The notes beneath the pieces were generated by a model. The model saw only the letters and a program-made list of their open reading frames with translations, was not told the DNA's origin and made no database searches. Shown here in pieces: positions 7,360 through 15,465 of a DNA stretch of 33,318 nt. Source of the DNA: an uncultured Alphaproteobacteria bacterium (GTDB lineage Bacteria; Pseudomonadota; Alphaproteobacteria; UBA11222); the NCBI GenBank assembly GCA_947258435.1, contig CAMYID010000022.1:234961-268278 (forward strand), given 5' to 3'. The position numbers were made by a program, and so were the translations under genes. How positions within the stretch are numbered: the stretch's first letter is position 1; each line of letters begins with the position of its first letter.

Positions 7360-8400
7360 ATGGCCCGGCTGCGGTGGCGCCGCCGCCTTCTGCTGTTTCT
7401 GCTGGGGGTCCTGTCGCTGGCCCTTACCGGCGCGGTTGCAGGCTATCTGTGGGCAGAGCAACGTTTTCGCGCCTCCGGCCCGCATACCCAGCCTGAAATT
7501 GTGCTGCTGCAGCCAGGCGATTCACTGGCGCAGATAACCGCAAGACTGTCAGATGCCGGCGTTCTGGAGCCGGCCTGGCTGTTTCCGGTTGCGGTGCGGG
7601 TGGCCGATCGCGCCCGTGCTCTCAAGGCCGGTGAATATGCGATCCCCGCGCGCGCCAGTATGGCAGAGATTATGGAACTGCTGGTCAGCGGTGAGGTCGT
7701 GCAGCATCAGCTCACAATTCCCGAAGGCTGGCGTGTACCCGAAATCATGGCGCGGCTTGCGGCGACGGAACCGCTGAGCGGTGAATTGCCCGACGCGCCG
7801 CCGGAAGGCAGCCTGTTACCTGAAACCTATCTGTTCACCCGGGGCGAAAGCCGGTCGGTCCTGATTGAGCGGATGCAGGCCGCGCAGAAGCGTGTATTGG
7901 CCGAATTATGGCCCGCGCGGGCGCGTGATCTGCCGTTTGCCACCCCATGGGAGGCGGTGATCCTGGCCTCGATCGTTGAGCGCGAGACGTCCATGGCCGC
8001 CGAACGGCCGCTTGTGGCCGGCGTGTTTGTAAACCGTTTGCGCAAGGGGATGCGTCTGCAGTCCGACCCGACCGTGCGTTATGCGCTTATTCATGCGCAA
8101 CAGCCGCAGACAGGCCCTCTCACGCGGCAGGATTTGCGCTTCCAAAGCCCCTATAACAGCTATCAGTCCGACGGGCTGCCACCCGGGCCCATTGCCAATC
8201 CCGGCCGCGCGGCCATCGCCGCGGTGCTGCAGCCCGAGCAAACCGATGCGTTTTATTTCGTGGCTGATGGTGCGGGCGGGCATGCCTTTGCACGGAGCCT
8301 GCGCGAGCATAATGTAAATGTCGCCCGATACCGCAAACTGCTGCGCGCGCGGCGCAAGCAGCGTAAAACGGATCAGGCGGAACCAAGCTCTGCGGAATAG
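7360..8400 (+). CDS. mltG: Endolytic murein transglycosylase (YceG family)
   Basis: MltG is an inner-membrane lytic transglycosylase that cuts nascent peptidoglycan strands and is thought to end glycan polymerisation. The 346 residues start with a basic patch and one membrane helix (about 10-30), then a LysM-like region including LQPGDSLAQITARLSDAGVL. The catalytic YceG domain follows: LLPETYLF at 152-159, ILASIVERET at 201-210 with presumed catalytic Glu207, LQSDPTVRYAL, and NSYQSDGLPPGPIANPG. A TTG at 7357 directly precedes the ATG at 7360, and AGGG at 7345-7348 serves either. The gene sits between fabF and yicC with very short gaps. Confidence 0.94.
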   Translation: MARLRWRRRLLLFLLGVLSLALTGAVAGYLWAEQRFRASGPHTQPEIVLLQPGDSLAQITARLSDAGVLEPAWLFPVAVRVADRARALKAGEYAIPARASMAEIMELLVSGEVVQHQLTIPEGWRVPEIMARLAATEPLSGELPDAPPEGSLLPETYLFTRGESRSVLIERMQAAQKRVLAELWPARARDLPFATPWEAVILASIVERETSMAAERPLVAGVFVNRLRKGMRLQSDPTVRYALIHAQQPQTGPLTRQDLRFQSPYNSYQSDGLPPGPIANPGRAAIAAVLQPEQTDAFYFVADGAGGHAFARSLREHNVNVARYRKLLRARRKQRKTDQAEPSSAE

Positions 8401-8415
8401 ACGGAAGGCAAGCAT

Positions 8416-9315
8416 ATGGCATTACAAAGCATGACGGGTTTTGGCCGCGCCGCCGGTGAATTCGCCCAGGATCAGGGCCAGGATCAGTGGGTGTGGGAAA
8501 TCAAGAGTGTCAATGGCCGGGGTCTTGATGTGCGTTACCGCCTGCCCCCTGACCTGCAATCGCTCGAGCTGAAACTGCGCGAAAAGGTCTCAGCACGTTT
8601 CAAGCGTGGCACGGTGCAGGTCAATTTGCGGCTGACCCGCAAGCAGGGTCAGACACAGATACGCATCAATGAGCCGGCGCTGACGCAGATTCTGGCCAAG
8701 CTGGAAGCGCTTGAAAACAAGGCTGGCCTTGCCCCGTCGACCGCCGATGGGGTGTTGAATATTCGTGGTGTTGTCGAACAGGTCGAACCGGAGGAAAGCG
8801 AGGCGGAAAGCAATCGCCGGATCGAGAATCTGCTGCGCGGTTTTGATGCCGCGCTGCAGGATCTGAGCGACAGCCGGATCGCGGAAGGCGAAAAACTGCA
8901 ACGGCTGATCATGGCGCAGATCGATGCGCTGGCCACGCTGACGGCGCAGGCGGCAGCACGGGCGGGCGAAGCCGTGACACTGCTGCAGGCGCGAATGCAG
9001 CAGCAGCTCGATGAACTGCTTGAGACCCGCTCGGGTCTGTCGGAAGACAGGTTGGCGCAGGAGGTGGCGGTACTGGCGACCAAAGCCGATATCCGCGAGG
9101 AACTGGACCGCCTGCGCGCGCATGTCGAAAATGCGCGCGAGCTGCTTGCCGCCAATGCGCCGGTGGGCCGTAAGCTTGATTTTCTGACGCAGGAATTCAA
9201 CCGGGAGGCAAACACGCTATGTTCAAAATCGCCCGATACGGCATTGACGCGGATCGGGCTGGATCTCAAGGCGCAGATCGATCAGCTGCGGGAACAGGTA
9301 CAGAATGTGGAATGA
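8416..9315 (+). CDS. yicC: YicC/YloC-family endoribonuclease
   Basis: The 299-residue protein begins with the family signature SMTGFGRA and has VNGRGLDVRYRLP soon after. The C-terminal DUF1732 region includes DRLAQEVAVLATKADIREELDRLRAH and ends RIGLDLKAQIDQLREQVQNVE, as in the family. E. coli YicC and Bacillus YloC have been reported as endoribonucleases; the E. coli protein was linked to turnover of the small RNA RyhB. The RNA target here is unknown. A GGAAGGC precedes the ATG. The mltG-yicC-gmk order, with 15- and 6-bp gaps, indicates one transcript. Confidence 0.93.
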   Translation: MALQSMTGFGRAAGEFAQDQGQDQWVWEIKSVNGRGLDVRYRLPPDLQSLELKLREKVSARFKRGTVQVNLRLTRKQGQTQIRINEPALTQILAKLEALENKAGLAPSTADGVLNIRGVVEQVEPEESEAESNRRIENLLRGFDAALQDLSDSRIAEGEKLQRLIMAQIDALATLTAQAAARAGEAVTLLQARMQQQLDELLETRSGLSEDRLAQEVAVLATKADIREELDRLRAHVENARELLAANAPVGRKLDFLTQEFNREANTLCSKSPDTALTRIGLDLKAQIDQLREQVQNVE

Positions 9316-9321
9316 TGTGTC

Positions 9322-9963
9322 ATGAGTGAAATCGACCTCAAAAGGCGGGGGATGATGCTGGTCCTGTCCTCCCCGTCGGGTGCGGGCAAGACCACCTTGT
9401 CGCGTCTGCTGCTGGAGTCGCAGACCGATCTCAGCATGTCCATATCTGTGACCACGCGCCCCATGCGCCCCGGTGAGGTGGATGGCAAGGACTATATCTT
9501 CGTTTCCCAGGCCGAATTTGACGCGCGGCTTAAGCGTGGTGAGTTTCTCGAGCATGCACGGGTATTTGACCATTTTTACGGAACCCCGGCGGCGCAGGTG
9601 GAGGCAAAACTCGCAAAGGGGGAGGATGTACTGTTTGATATCGACTGGCAGGGCACCCAGCAATTAAGCTCGCGCGCGCGTCAGGATCTTGTGGCGGTGT
9701 TCATCCTGCCGCCTTCGGTCGAGGAACTGGCGCAGCGGCTCAGGACGCGGGCACAGGACAGTGCGGCGGTCGTGGCGCGGCGCATGGCGAAAGCAGCCGA
9801 CGAGATGAGCCATTGGCCCGAATATGACTATGTGATCGTCAATGAGACGGTCGAGAAGGCGCATCGTGAACTCTGCGCGATTCTGACCGCTGAACGGTTG
9901 CGGCGGCAGCGGCAGACGGGCTTGCCCCAATTTGTCGGCCGGTTGCGCGGGACCGACGCCTGA
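9322..9963 (+). CDS. gmk: Guanylate kinase
   Basis: It phosphorylates GMP or dGMP to the diphosphate, an essential step in guanine nucleotide supply. The 213-residue P-loop kinase has SSPSGAGKTT at 16-25, the GMP-binding segment SVTTRPMRPGEVDGKDYIF, and FLEHARVFDHFYGTP, followed by DIDWQGTQQL and the LID region with RMAKAADEMSHWPEYDYVIVN. The Walker A first position is Ser rather than Gly (SPSGAGK), a conservative difference. It follows yicC by 6 bp and ends the plus-strand run; the Sel1 genes converge on it. Confidence 0.95.
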   Translation: MSEIDLKRRGMMLVLSSPSGAGKTTLSRLLLESQTDLSMSISVTTRPMRPGEVDGKDYIFVSQAEFDARLKRGEFLEHARVFDHFYGTPAAQVEAKLAKGEDVLFDIDWQGTQQLSSRARQDLVAVFILPPSVEELAQRLRTRAQDSAAVVARRMAKAADEMSHWPEYDYVIVNETVEKAHRELCAILTAERLRRQRQTGLPQFVGRLRGTDA

Positions 9964-9991
9964 CCGGTGCCGCAACAGTTAGCGGCCATGG

Positions 9992-10663
9992 TCAATCCGC
10001 GCTGCTTTGTGGTGCCGACACGGGTTTATGTGGTCCCGACACGGGTTTAAATGACACCGCCCGCTTCATTGCCGCACGCTTTTGTGTCTGATCCATCCGT
10101 TCCGCCAGGGACACAAGCTCCTCGGCGTCGAATTCAATCAGCCCGTTTCTGGCTGCCAGATAGTACCATTTATACGCTTCAATCGGGTCCGATACGGGGC
10201 TGTCTGTGCCGTCGAGCAGCTGTCCAAGGCCGAACTGGCAATCGGGATTGCCCCGCTCGGCGCATTGCCTGAACCAGAAAGCGGCTTTTTCATCTGATTG
10301 CGCGACACCGGCACCGGCCTGATAGAAGGCAGCCAAAGCAAATTGTGCTTTCGCATGGCCGCCCTCGGCCGCGATCAGATACCATTTCGCCGCCTCTTCG
10401 AGATTCTCGTCGACGATCGCTCCTGCTTCGTAAATGTCGCCCAGCCGGAAGGCGGCCTCCGCATCCTTGGACGTTTCCACAGCCGCGCGCCAGCGCTTCA
10501 TGGCCTCATCATAAAGTCCCCGGTCAAACAGATCGGCCGGCAGATCAGCAGGGCTTTGCGCCGTGACAGGTTCCGCGGCCGCATCAGATATCGGTATGAG
10601 CCAGAAGGGCAGCCCGACGACCAGCAGGAGACATAGTCTGTGGGTAAAATTTCTCGTCTTCAT
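9992..10663 (-). CDS. Secreted Sel1-repeat (SLR) protein, downstream paralogue
   Basis: The 223-residue protein starts with a signal peptide (basic start, hydrophobic core to about residue 25, AAA-type cleavage region). It then has Sel1-like repeats, 36-residue alpha/alpha units seen as AAFRLGDIYEAG, AAKWYLIAAEGGHAKAQFAL, AAFWFRQCAERGNPDCQFGLG and AYKWYYLAARNG. SLR proteins are binding scaffolds, often at the cell envelope; no catalytic role can be assigned. It lies 21 bp after a related SLR gene and the two share the end-repeat pattern (YKWYYLAA versus YMWYYLAA, each followed by an IEF motif), so they arose by duplication. The C-terminus carries a 7-residue repeat, KPVSGPH/KPVSAPQ, made by a 21-bp tandem duplication. 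Confidence 0.85.
   Translation of the reverse strand: MKTRNFTHRLCLLLVVGLPFWLIPISDAAAEPVTAQSPADLPADLFDRGLYDEAMKRWRAAVETSKDAEAAFRLGDIYEAGAIVDENLEEAAKWYLIAAEGGHAKAQFALAAFYQAGAGVAQSDEKAAFWFRQCAERGNPDCQFGLGQLLDGTDSPVSDPIEAYKWYYLAARNGLIEFDAEELVSLAERMDQTQKRAAMKRAVSFKPVSGPHKPVSAPQSSAD
10008..10049. repeat. 21-bp tandem repeat within the end of the Sel1-protein gene
   Basis: Two adjacent 21-bp units (10008-10028 and 10029-10049) differ at one position. Being a multiple of three, they keep the frame and duplicate seven residues at the C-terminus of the minus-strand SLR protein. Confidence 0.9.
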
Positions 10664-10684
10664 GGGTGGTTGTCACCAGCCGTT

Positions 10685-11326
10685 TCAGCGCACAGGTTCC
10701 TTGAATGCGAAATTCTTCGCCATCAGAATTGCCTCGCGAACCTGTCTGGGTTCCATCTGACCGGCCAGCCCCTCAAGTGCGGGGCCGCCAAATTCGATGA
10801 AATCCTGCTGCGCGGCCAGATAATACCACATATAGGCGGCGACCAGATCCTTCTCCACCCCGACGCCTGTTTCATACATGGTGGCGATATTGTACTGACA
10901 GGCCATCTGTCCCCGCTCAGCGCCGGCCAGATACCATTTGGCGGCCAGCTCGGCGGATTTCGGTACTCCCTGGCCATTATCGTAAAGCGAGCCGAGGTCA
11001 AATTGCGCCCGCTCATCGCCGAGCTCGGCAGCCATGGTGTACCATTTGGCCGCTTCGGTGAAATCGCGCTGAACGATAATGCGGGTGTCGCTGGCAAGCC
11101 CGTCATTATGGGCGACGCCCAGCCGGTAGGCGGCATTGGCGCTGCCTGAACTGGCTGCATCCTTCCACCAGGCCAGCGCTTCTTCATAATGGCCGCGCTG
11201 ATAAAGCTCGTCGCCCTTATCGATGAATTCCATGGCCTGTGCTGTAAGGGGTGACATCAAACCGAGGATCAGCAGGATTGCTGCGATAAAGGATATTGAC
11301 CGGGCGGAAACGGGTAAGTCGCGCAT
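10685..11326 (-). CDS. Secreted Sel1-repeat (SLR) protein, upstream paralogue
   Basis: From the ATG at 11326, behind an AGGTGA in the right place, the protein has 213 residues. The frame extends further upstream but gives charged sequence with no family character, so the longer version is rejected. A signal peptide occupies about residues 1-31, ending TAQA. Sel1-like repeats follow, including GHYEEALAWWKDAASSGSANAAYRLG, AAKWYTMAAELGDERAQFDLGSLYDNGQGV and AAKWYLAGAERGQMACQYNIATMYETGVGV. The final unit has YMWYYLAA and IEF as in its downstream paralogue. The two genes form a minus-strand operon diverging from the 11751 gene. A role as a periplasmic adaptor or protein-binding scaffold is likely; no partner can be named. 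Confidence 0.84.
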   Translation of the reverse strand: MRDLPVSARSISFIAAILLILGLMSPLTAQAMEFIDKGDELYQRGHYEEALAWWKDAASSGSANAAYRLGVAHNDGLASDTRIIVQRDFTEAAKWYTMAAELGDERAQFDLGSLYDNGQGVPKSAELAAKWYLAGAERGQMACQYNIATMYETGVGVEKDLVAAYMWYYLAAQQDFIEFGGPALEGLAGQMEPRQVREAILMAKNFAFKEPVR

Positions 11327-11750
11327 TGCTTCACCTTCTGAAATTTTTTGTGCCAAAGCAGGCGGGCGACCGCATGATGAAATGTCATTTTGGCTGGAAT
11401 ATGACCAGTGACAGGCCGAACGGCGTTTTTCCTGAGCGTTCATCGGATCATGCTGCTTTGTTTTTGTTTCGCATGATGCGGATCGGCGGATGCTGAGTTT
11501 TTCCTCGGATCGCATCACGCGATACTACAGGATCGTCGCCCGGTTGGGCAACTGACCGGGCGGGCCGGACAACTCACCTCACAGGTTCTTGATGTCTGCG
11601 GGTGGAGCGGGGCGGTGTTTGGCGATCACATTTGCCCCTGTTTACCCATCCGCCAGCTTGCTGTTGACTAGGGGGGGTGAAAAATTGACCGCTGTCACGC
11701 GGTCTCTGCGCCTGAGGCCGGGCGACAAAATCAGAACGGGGAGAGAGCAT
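11327..11750. other. 424-bp divergent spacer with inverted repeats
   Basis: No convincing gene is present. ATCATGC at 11447-11453 and GCATGAT at 11471-11477 form a perfect 7-bp inverted repeat around a T-rich centre. GCCCGGT at 11538-11544 and ACCGGGC at 11555-11561 form a second 7-bp hairpin. Promoters for the Sel1 operon and for the 11751 gene must lie here, but I cannot point to clear -35/-10 boxes. Confidence 0.45.
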
Positions 11751-12359
11751 ATGACACGTTTGGCAGCTGTTGCACCGGCGGGGATGACGGCGGCGCAAGG
11801 CAAAATATTCGATGCGGTGACGCAGGGACCGCGCGGCAGTGCCGCCGGACGCGGGGGTATCGATCTGTCGGCCTCGGGCGGCGGGTTGCCCGGGCCGTTC
11901 AATGCCTGGATGTACAGTCCCGATATCGGCAATCTGGCGCAGGAACTGGGTGCCGCCTTGCGGTTCAGGAACTCGCTGCCTGAAAATCTGCTGGAACTGG
12001 CGGTCATTACGGTGGGGCAATATTGGTCTGCGCAGTTCGAATTCTGGGCGCATGCGCGGCTGGCGCGTCAGGCGGGGGTGTCAGCCGACGTGATCGAGGC
12101 GATCCGGATCGGTAAAAGGCCTGACTTCAACAAGGCCGAAGAAGCGCAAATCTATGATTTCGTTCGTGAAATGCTCGACAATAAAAGGGTGTGCAGCGCG
12201 ACCTATGAGGCGACGCGCGCGCTTGTCAGCGAGCAGGGGCTGGTCGATCTGGTGACCTTGATGGGCTATTATACGATCATATCCTTCACCCTGAATTGTT
12301 TCGCGGTGCCGGTGCCGGCCGGGCAAACCGCCCCGTTTAACGAGCCGACCAGCAATTGA
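11751..12359 (+). CDS. Carboxymuconolactone decarboxylase / AhpD-like protein lacking the CxxC pair
   Basis: The 202-residue protein has the all-helical CMD/AhpD fold pattern: LPENLLELAVITVGQYW followed by SAQFEFWAHARLARQAGVSADVIEAIRIG. AhpD peroxidases have CxxC about here, three residues before a histidine; this protein keeps the histidine (His101 in EFWAH) but has Gln, Phe and Trp where cysteines would be. It is therefore not a thiol peroxidase and more likely resembles decarboxylase-type or uncharacterised members. The ATG at 11751 is preceded by GGGGAGAGAG and is clearly preferred over the longer frame. Its stop overlaps the TTG start of the PfkB gene, implying translational coupling. 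No aromatic-degradation genes are nearby. Confidence 0.8.
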   Translation: MTRLAAVAPAGMTAAQGKIFDAVTQGPRGSAAGRGGIDLSASGGGLPGPFNAWMYSPDIGNLAQELGAALRFRNSLPENLLELAVITVGQYWSAQFEFWAHARLARQAGVSADVIEAIRIGKRPDFNKAEEAQIYDFVREMLDNKRVCSATYEATRALVSEQGLVDLVTLMGYYTIISFTLNCFAVPVPAGQTAPFNEPTSN

Positions 12360-13294
12360 CAGACACGTTATTTCCGCCCGTCGGCGCGGCGCATATTCTG
12401 CTGATCGGCCATGTGACCCGGGATATTATTCGCGCGCCCGGCCAGCCTGACCGGGTGCAGCCGGGCGGGTCTGTTTACTATGCCGCGATGGCGCTGCGCG
12501 GGCTTGGCCATAACGTGACAATCGTGACCCGGGTTGCGCCGCAGGATGAAGCGCCGCTGCTTGGGCCGCTCAGCCAGGCGGGGGCGCAAATCCATAATCT
12601 GCCAGCTACCCAAACCAGCTGTTTTGTGAATGCCCGGGGTCCGGGCGGTATTGATGACCGGGTGCAGGAATTACGCGCCAATGCCGATGCATTCGACGAT
12701 GCGATCATGCCGCTGCTGCACGGCCTTGGCTGCGATGCGGTCTATTTCGGTTCGCTGATTGCAGGCGATCTCAGCGCGCCGCTCATTATGCAGCTTGCGG
12801 ATTGTTTCCCCCATGCCATCAAATTAATCGATGCCCAGGGTCCGTTGCGGACGCGCACGGGCAATCGCGTCATACCCTGTATGTGGCCCGATAGCGGCCG
12901 GGTTCTGCCGATCTGCGATATTGTGAAGGTCGATGAGGCAGAAAGCCTGCGGCTTACCGGTGCGCCGACGCTCGCGGCGGCGGCAACCAGACTGGCGGAT
13001 CTCGGGGTCGGACAATTGCTGATTACCCGCGGCGGTCAGGGAGCGTTGCTGCAGACGCGTGAGGGGGTGCACCGGCTGGCCGCCTGGCGGCCGCAATCGG
13101 GTCTGCGCGGGATTATCGACACGACAGGGTGCGGCGATACTTTTCTGGCGGCATATCTGCATGCTGTACTGCATGGTCGCGCGCCGCGGGCGGCGGCGCA
13201 TTTCGCTGCCATCGCCGCGACCATGAAGCTCACCCAATTCGGTCCGCTTTGCTGTGGCGAGGATGCAATCTTGGCATTTGAGGGACAACCCTGA
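12356..13294 (+). CDS. PfkB-family carbohydrate/nucleoside kinase
   Basis: This 312-residue ribokinase-fold protein has both PfkB signatures: GGSVYYAAMALRGLG at 38-52 near the N-terminus, and IDTTGCGDTFLAAYL at 254-268 with the catalytic base Asp261. The anion-hole motif reads TTGCGD instead of the common TGAGD. Its phosphoryl acceptor could be a sugar, nucleoside or other alcohol and cannot be told from sequence. The start is inferred to be TTG at 12356, overlapping the TGA of the preceding gene (TTGA). No ATG occurs until residue 45, which would delete the first signature. Coupling to the CMD-like gene suggests a shared pathway, but no further neighbour identifies it. Confidence 0.85.
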   Translation: MTDTLFPPVGAAHILLIGHVTRDIIRAPGQPDRVQPGGSVYYAAMALRGLGHNVTIVTRVAPQDEAPLLGPLSQAGAQIHNLPATQTSCFVNARGPGGIDDRVQELRANADAFDDAIMPLLHGLGCDAVYFGSLIAGDLSAPLIMQLADCFPHAIKLIDAQGPLRTRTGNRVIPCMWPDSGRVLPICDIVKVDEAESLRLTGAPTLAAAATRLADLGVGQLLITRGGQGALLQTREGVHRLAAWRPQSGLRGIIDTTGCGDTFLAAYLHAVLHGRAPRAAAHFAAIAATMKLTQFGPLCCGEDAILAFEGQP

Positions 13295-13346
13295 GCAAAG
13301 ATTGCAGGGCAGATTTTGCCGAAGCGGAAATATCTGCCGTCCGGTT

Positions 13347-13372
13347 CCGGGCGCAACACCGGGCGCGCAACG
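13347..13372. repeat. Direct repeat upstream of the flagellin promoter, possible enhancer site
   Basis: CCGGGCGCAAC at 13347 and CCGGGCGCGCAAC at 13359 are adjacent near-copies. They lie about 95-120 bp before the expected flagellin transcription start, the usual distance for a sigma-54 activator (FlbD/NtrC type). The role is inferred. Confidence 0.3.
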
Positions 13373-13438
13373 TTCCGGTATCTCATAATTGATAATAAAC
13401 TCAGTGAGTTAAAAGTTTTTTTGCGATTCTTCGCGGGC

Positions 13439-13454
13439 TGGTATGCCGGTTGCT
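13439..13454 (+). promoter_or_regulatory. Sigma-54 (RpoN) promoter of the flagellin gene
   Basis: TGGTATGCCGGTTGCT matches the RpoN -24/-12 consensus TGGCACGNNNNTTGCW at the invariant GG and GC, with the exact spacing. Transcription should start near 13465, leaving a leader of about 58 nt. Class IV flagellin genes of many alphaproteobacteria use sigma-54. Confidence 0.75.
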
Positions 13455-13480
13455 TTTAGTGCTCTCGGCAAAAAAGCCAT

Positions 13481-13497
13481 CCGAGCAAAAGGCTCGG
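13481..13497 (+). promoter_or_regulatory. Hairpin in the flagellin 5' leader
   Basis: CCGAGC (13481-13486) and GCTCGG (13492-13497) form a perfect 6-bp stem with a 5-nt AAAAG loop, ending 13 bases before the AAGGAGAG ribosome binding site. In Caulobacter, FlbT controls flagellin mRNA through its 5' leader; a comparable role here is inference. Confidence 0.5.
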
Positions 13498-13523
13498 CTT
13501 ATTTCCCAGAAAAGGAGAGCAAA

Positions 13524-14348
13524 ATGACAACGATTCATACTAATCCCGGTGCGCTTGTAGCTCAGGCGACCCTGCGTAATGTGACGAGCCAGTTGGATAC
13601 AGTGTCAAAACAGGTGCAGACAGGTTTCAAAGTGGCGGATGCCAAGGACGATGCGTCGACCTTCTCCGTTGCCCAGGGCCTGCGTGCGGATGTGAAGTCA
13701 CTCGGCGCGGTGCAGCAGGGTCTGAATGGCGCGGTCGGTCTGGCGGAAGTCGGTCTGGCGGGTGCGACAGCGGTGTCAAACTTGTTTGAAGATATTCAGG
13801 CCAAGCTGACCCAGCTGGCGGATTCGTCGATCACGGCGACCCAGAGAACGACCTATAATGCCGATTTGCAGGCGCTTGCCAACCAGGCCAAAGACCTTGT
13901 TTCGCAAGCATCCTTCAACGGTACCAACATTCTTGACAACACAACGGCGGTAAATTTCATCGCCGATGTGAATGGCGGCACGATCAGCGTGACCGGCGTC
14001 GACGTGTTCACGACGGCATCGGTTTTCGCGGCGTCTGTAGGTGCGCTGACTGATGCGCTGGCACGCCAGTTCCTCAACAGCAGCTCGAATACGCTCGATA
14101 ACTTTGTGACAGCCACCAATAATGCGCTCAGCGGCGTTGCCGCCGACCTGCGCGCGGTCGAGTCCCAGAACGACTTCGTATCCGCAATCTCGGATGCGAC
14201 GGAAAAGGGTCTTGGCGCTTTGGTGGATGCCGATCTGGCGAAAGCGAGCAGCAAGTTGCAGGCCCTGCAGGCCCAGCAGCAGCTGTCGACCCAGGCGATC
14301 ACGATTGCCAATCAGGCACCGTCCGTCCTGCTCAGCCTGTTCGGCTAG
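13524..14348 (+). CDS. Flagellin (short)
   Basis: Flagellin polymerises into the flagellar filament. The 274-residue protein has the conserved N-terminal D0/D1 segment (LRNVTSQLDTVSKQVQTGFKV, then DDASTFSVAQGLR) and the C-terminal coiled segment (KASSKLQALQAQQQLSTQAI, ending QAPSVLLSLFG). The central variable region is short, about 100 residues, with a small beta-rich piece near NFIADVNGGTISVTGVDVFTT. The ATG at 13524 sits behind AAGGAGAG; the in-frame ATG at 13443 lies inside the promoter and cannot be used. It contains no cysteine. No other flagellar genes (flaF, flbT, hooks, motor) are in the window, so this is an isolated filament gene with its own promoter and terminator. It could be one of several flagellins in the genome. 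Confidence 0.93.
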   Translation: MTTIHTNPGALVAQATLRNVTSQLDTVSKQVQTGFKVADAKDDASTFSVAQGLRADVKSLGAVQQGLNGAVGLAEVGLAGATAVSNLFEDIQAKLTQLADSSITATQRTTYNADLQALANQAKDLVSQASFNGTNILDNTTAVNFIADVNGGTISVTGVDVFTTASVFAASVGALTDALARQFLNSSSNTLDNFVTATNNALSGVAADLRAVESQNDFVSAISDATEKGLGALVDADLAKASSKLQALQAQQQLSTQAITIANQAPSVLLSLFG

Positions 14349-14374
14349 GCAACCCGGGACACGCCAACTTTTGC

Positions 14375-14408
14375 GGGAGCCGGTGTCAAACCGGCTCCCT
14401 AATTTTTT
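14375..14408 (+). terminator. Rho-independent terminator of the flagellin gene
   Basis: GGGAGCCGG (14375-14383) pairs perfectly with CCGGCTCCC (14391-14399) around a 7-nt loop, followed by TAATTTTTT. It begins 26 bp after the flagellin stop. Confidence 0.92.
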
Positions 14409-14524
14409 GTGAAAATCGCTGCATTTTTCAGTAAGCTTGCGGGCGTCTGCCGGCTTTTACTTGATTGCGGGGCTTGTGGGCCTTAGTTTCGCAGGCAATC
14501 AACCATTAGACAGAAGATAAAAAA

Positions 14525-15367
14525 ATGAAGTTTGAAGGCACATCCTCATACATCGCGACCGATGATCTGATGGTCGCTGTGAATGCATGCATCACTCTGG
14601 AACGACCGCTGCTGGTGAAGGGTGAGCCGGGCACCGGTAAAACGGTTCTGGCGCATGAGGTGGCTGCCGCGCTTGGCAAACCGATGATCGAATGGCACAT
14701 CAAATCCACGACCAAGGCGCAGCAGGGCTTGTATGAATATGACGCGGTGACCCGGCTGCGCGATTCCCAGCTTGGCGATGAGCGGGTCAAGGATATCCGC
14801 AACTACATCGAAAAAGGCAAATTGTGGCAGGCGTTCACCCAGGACAGCCCGGTTCTGCTGATTGACGAGATCGACAAGGCGGATATCGAGTTTCCGAACG
14901 ATCTGCTGCAAGAGCTCGATCGCATGGAATTCTTCGTCTATGAAACCGGCGAAACGATCCGCGCGACCAACCGGCCGGTGGTGATCATTACCTCGAACAA
15001 CGAAAAGGAACTGCCCGATGCGTTCCTGCGTCGTTGCTTCTTCCACTATATCAAGTTCCCCGAAAAGGACACGATGGAAGAAATCATTCAGGTCCATTAT
15101 CCCGACATCAAGCGCGAACTGGTCGGCGAGGCGATGAATGTATTCTACGAAATCCGCGAGGTACCGGGGCTGAAGAAAAAGCCGTCCACCTCGGAACTGC
15201 TCGATTGGCTGAAGCTGCTGATGGCAGAAGATGTCTCGCCCGAGACCCTGCGTGAGCGTGATCCCAACAAACTTATTCCGCCGCTGCACGGTGCGCTGCT
15301 GAAGAATGAGCAGGATGTGCATCTGTTCGAGCGCCTGGCGTTCCTGGCGCGTCGCGAGCGTACCTGA
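14525..15367 (+). CDS. MoxR-family AAA+ ATPase
   Basis: The 280-residue AAA+ protein has Walker A GEPGTGKT at 33-40, Walker B VLLIDEIDKAD at 110-120, sensor 1 in VVIITSNNEKELPDAF, and the LRRCFFHY arginine region. MoxR ATPases act as chaperones that insert cofactors or assemble complexes together with a von Willebrand factor A (VWA) partner; here that partner is the next gene. The pair resembles CoxD/CoxE of carbon monoxide dehydrogenase maturation, but no Cox structural genes are present, and such pairs are common outside that pathway. A 98-bp gap separates the two genes. The start is preceded only by a weak AGAAG. Confidence 0.92.
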   Translation: MKFEGTSSYIATDDLMVAVNACITLERPLLVKGEPGTGKTVLAHEVAAALGKPMIEWHIKSTTKAQQGLYEYDAVTRLRDSQLGDERVKDIRNYIEKGKLWQAFTQDSPVLLIDEIDKADIEFPNDLLQELDRMEFFVYETGETIRATNRPVVIITSNNEKELPDAFLRRCFFHYIKFPEKDTMEEIIQVHYPDIKRELVGEAMNVFYEIREVPGLKKKPSTSELLDWLKLLMAEDVSPETLRERDPNKLIPPLHGALLKNEQDVHLFERLAFLARRERT

Positions 15368-15465
15368 CCGGCCGGCTTGCGGTGGCGATGGGTCTGACGC
15401 ATTGCCACCGCATAATGGTCCGGAACCGGGCCGGCAGCCCGCAATGACAAGACGGGGAAATTAAA

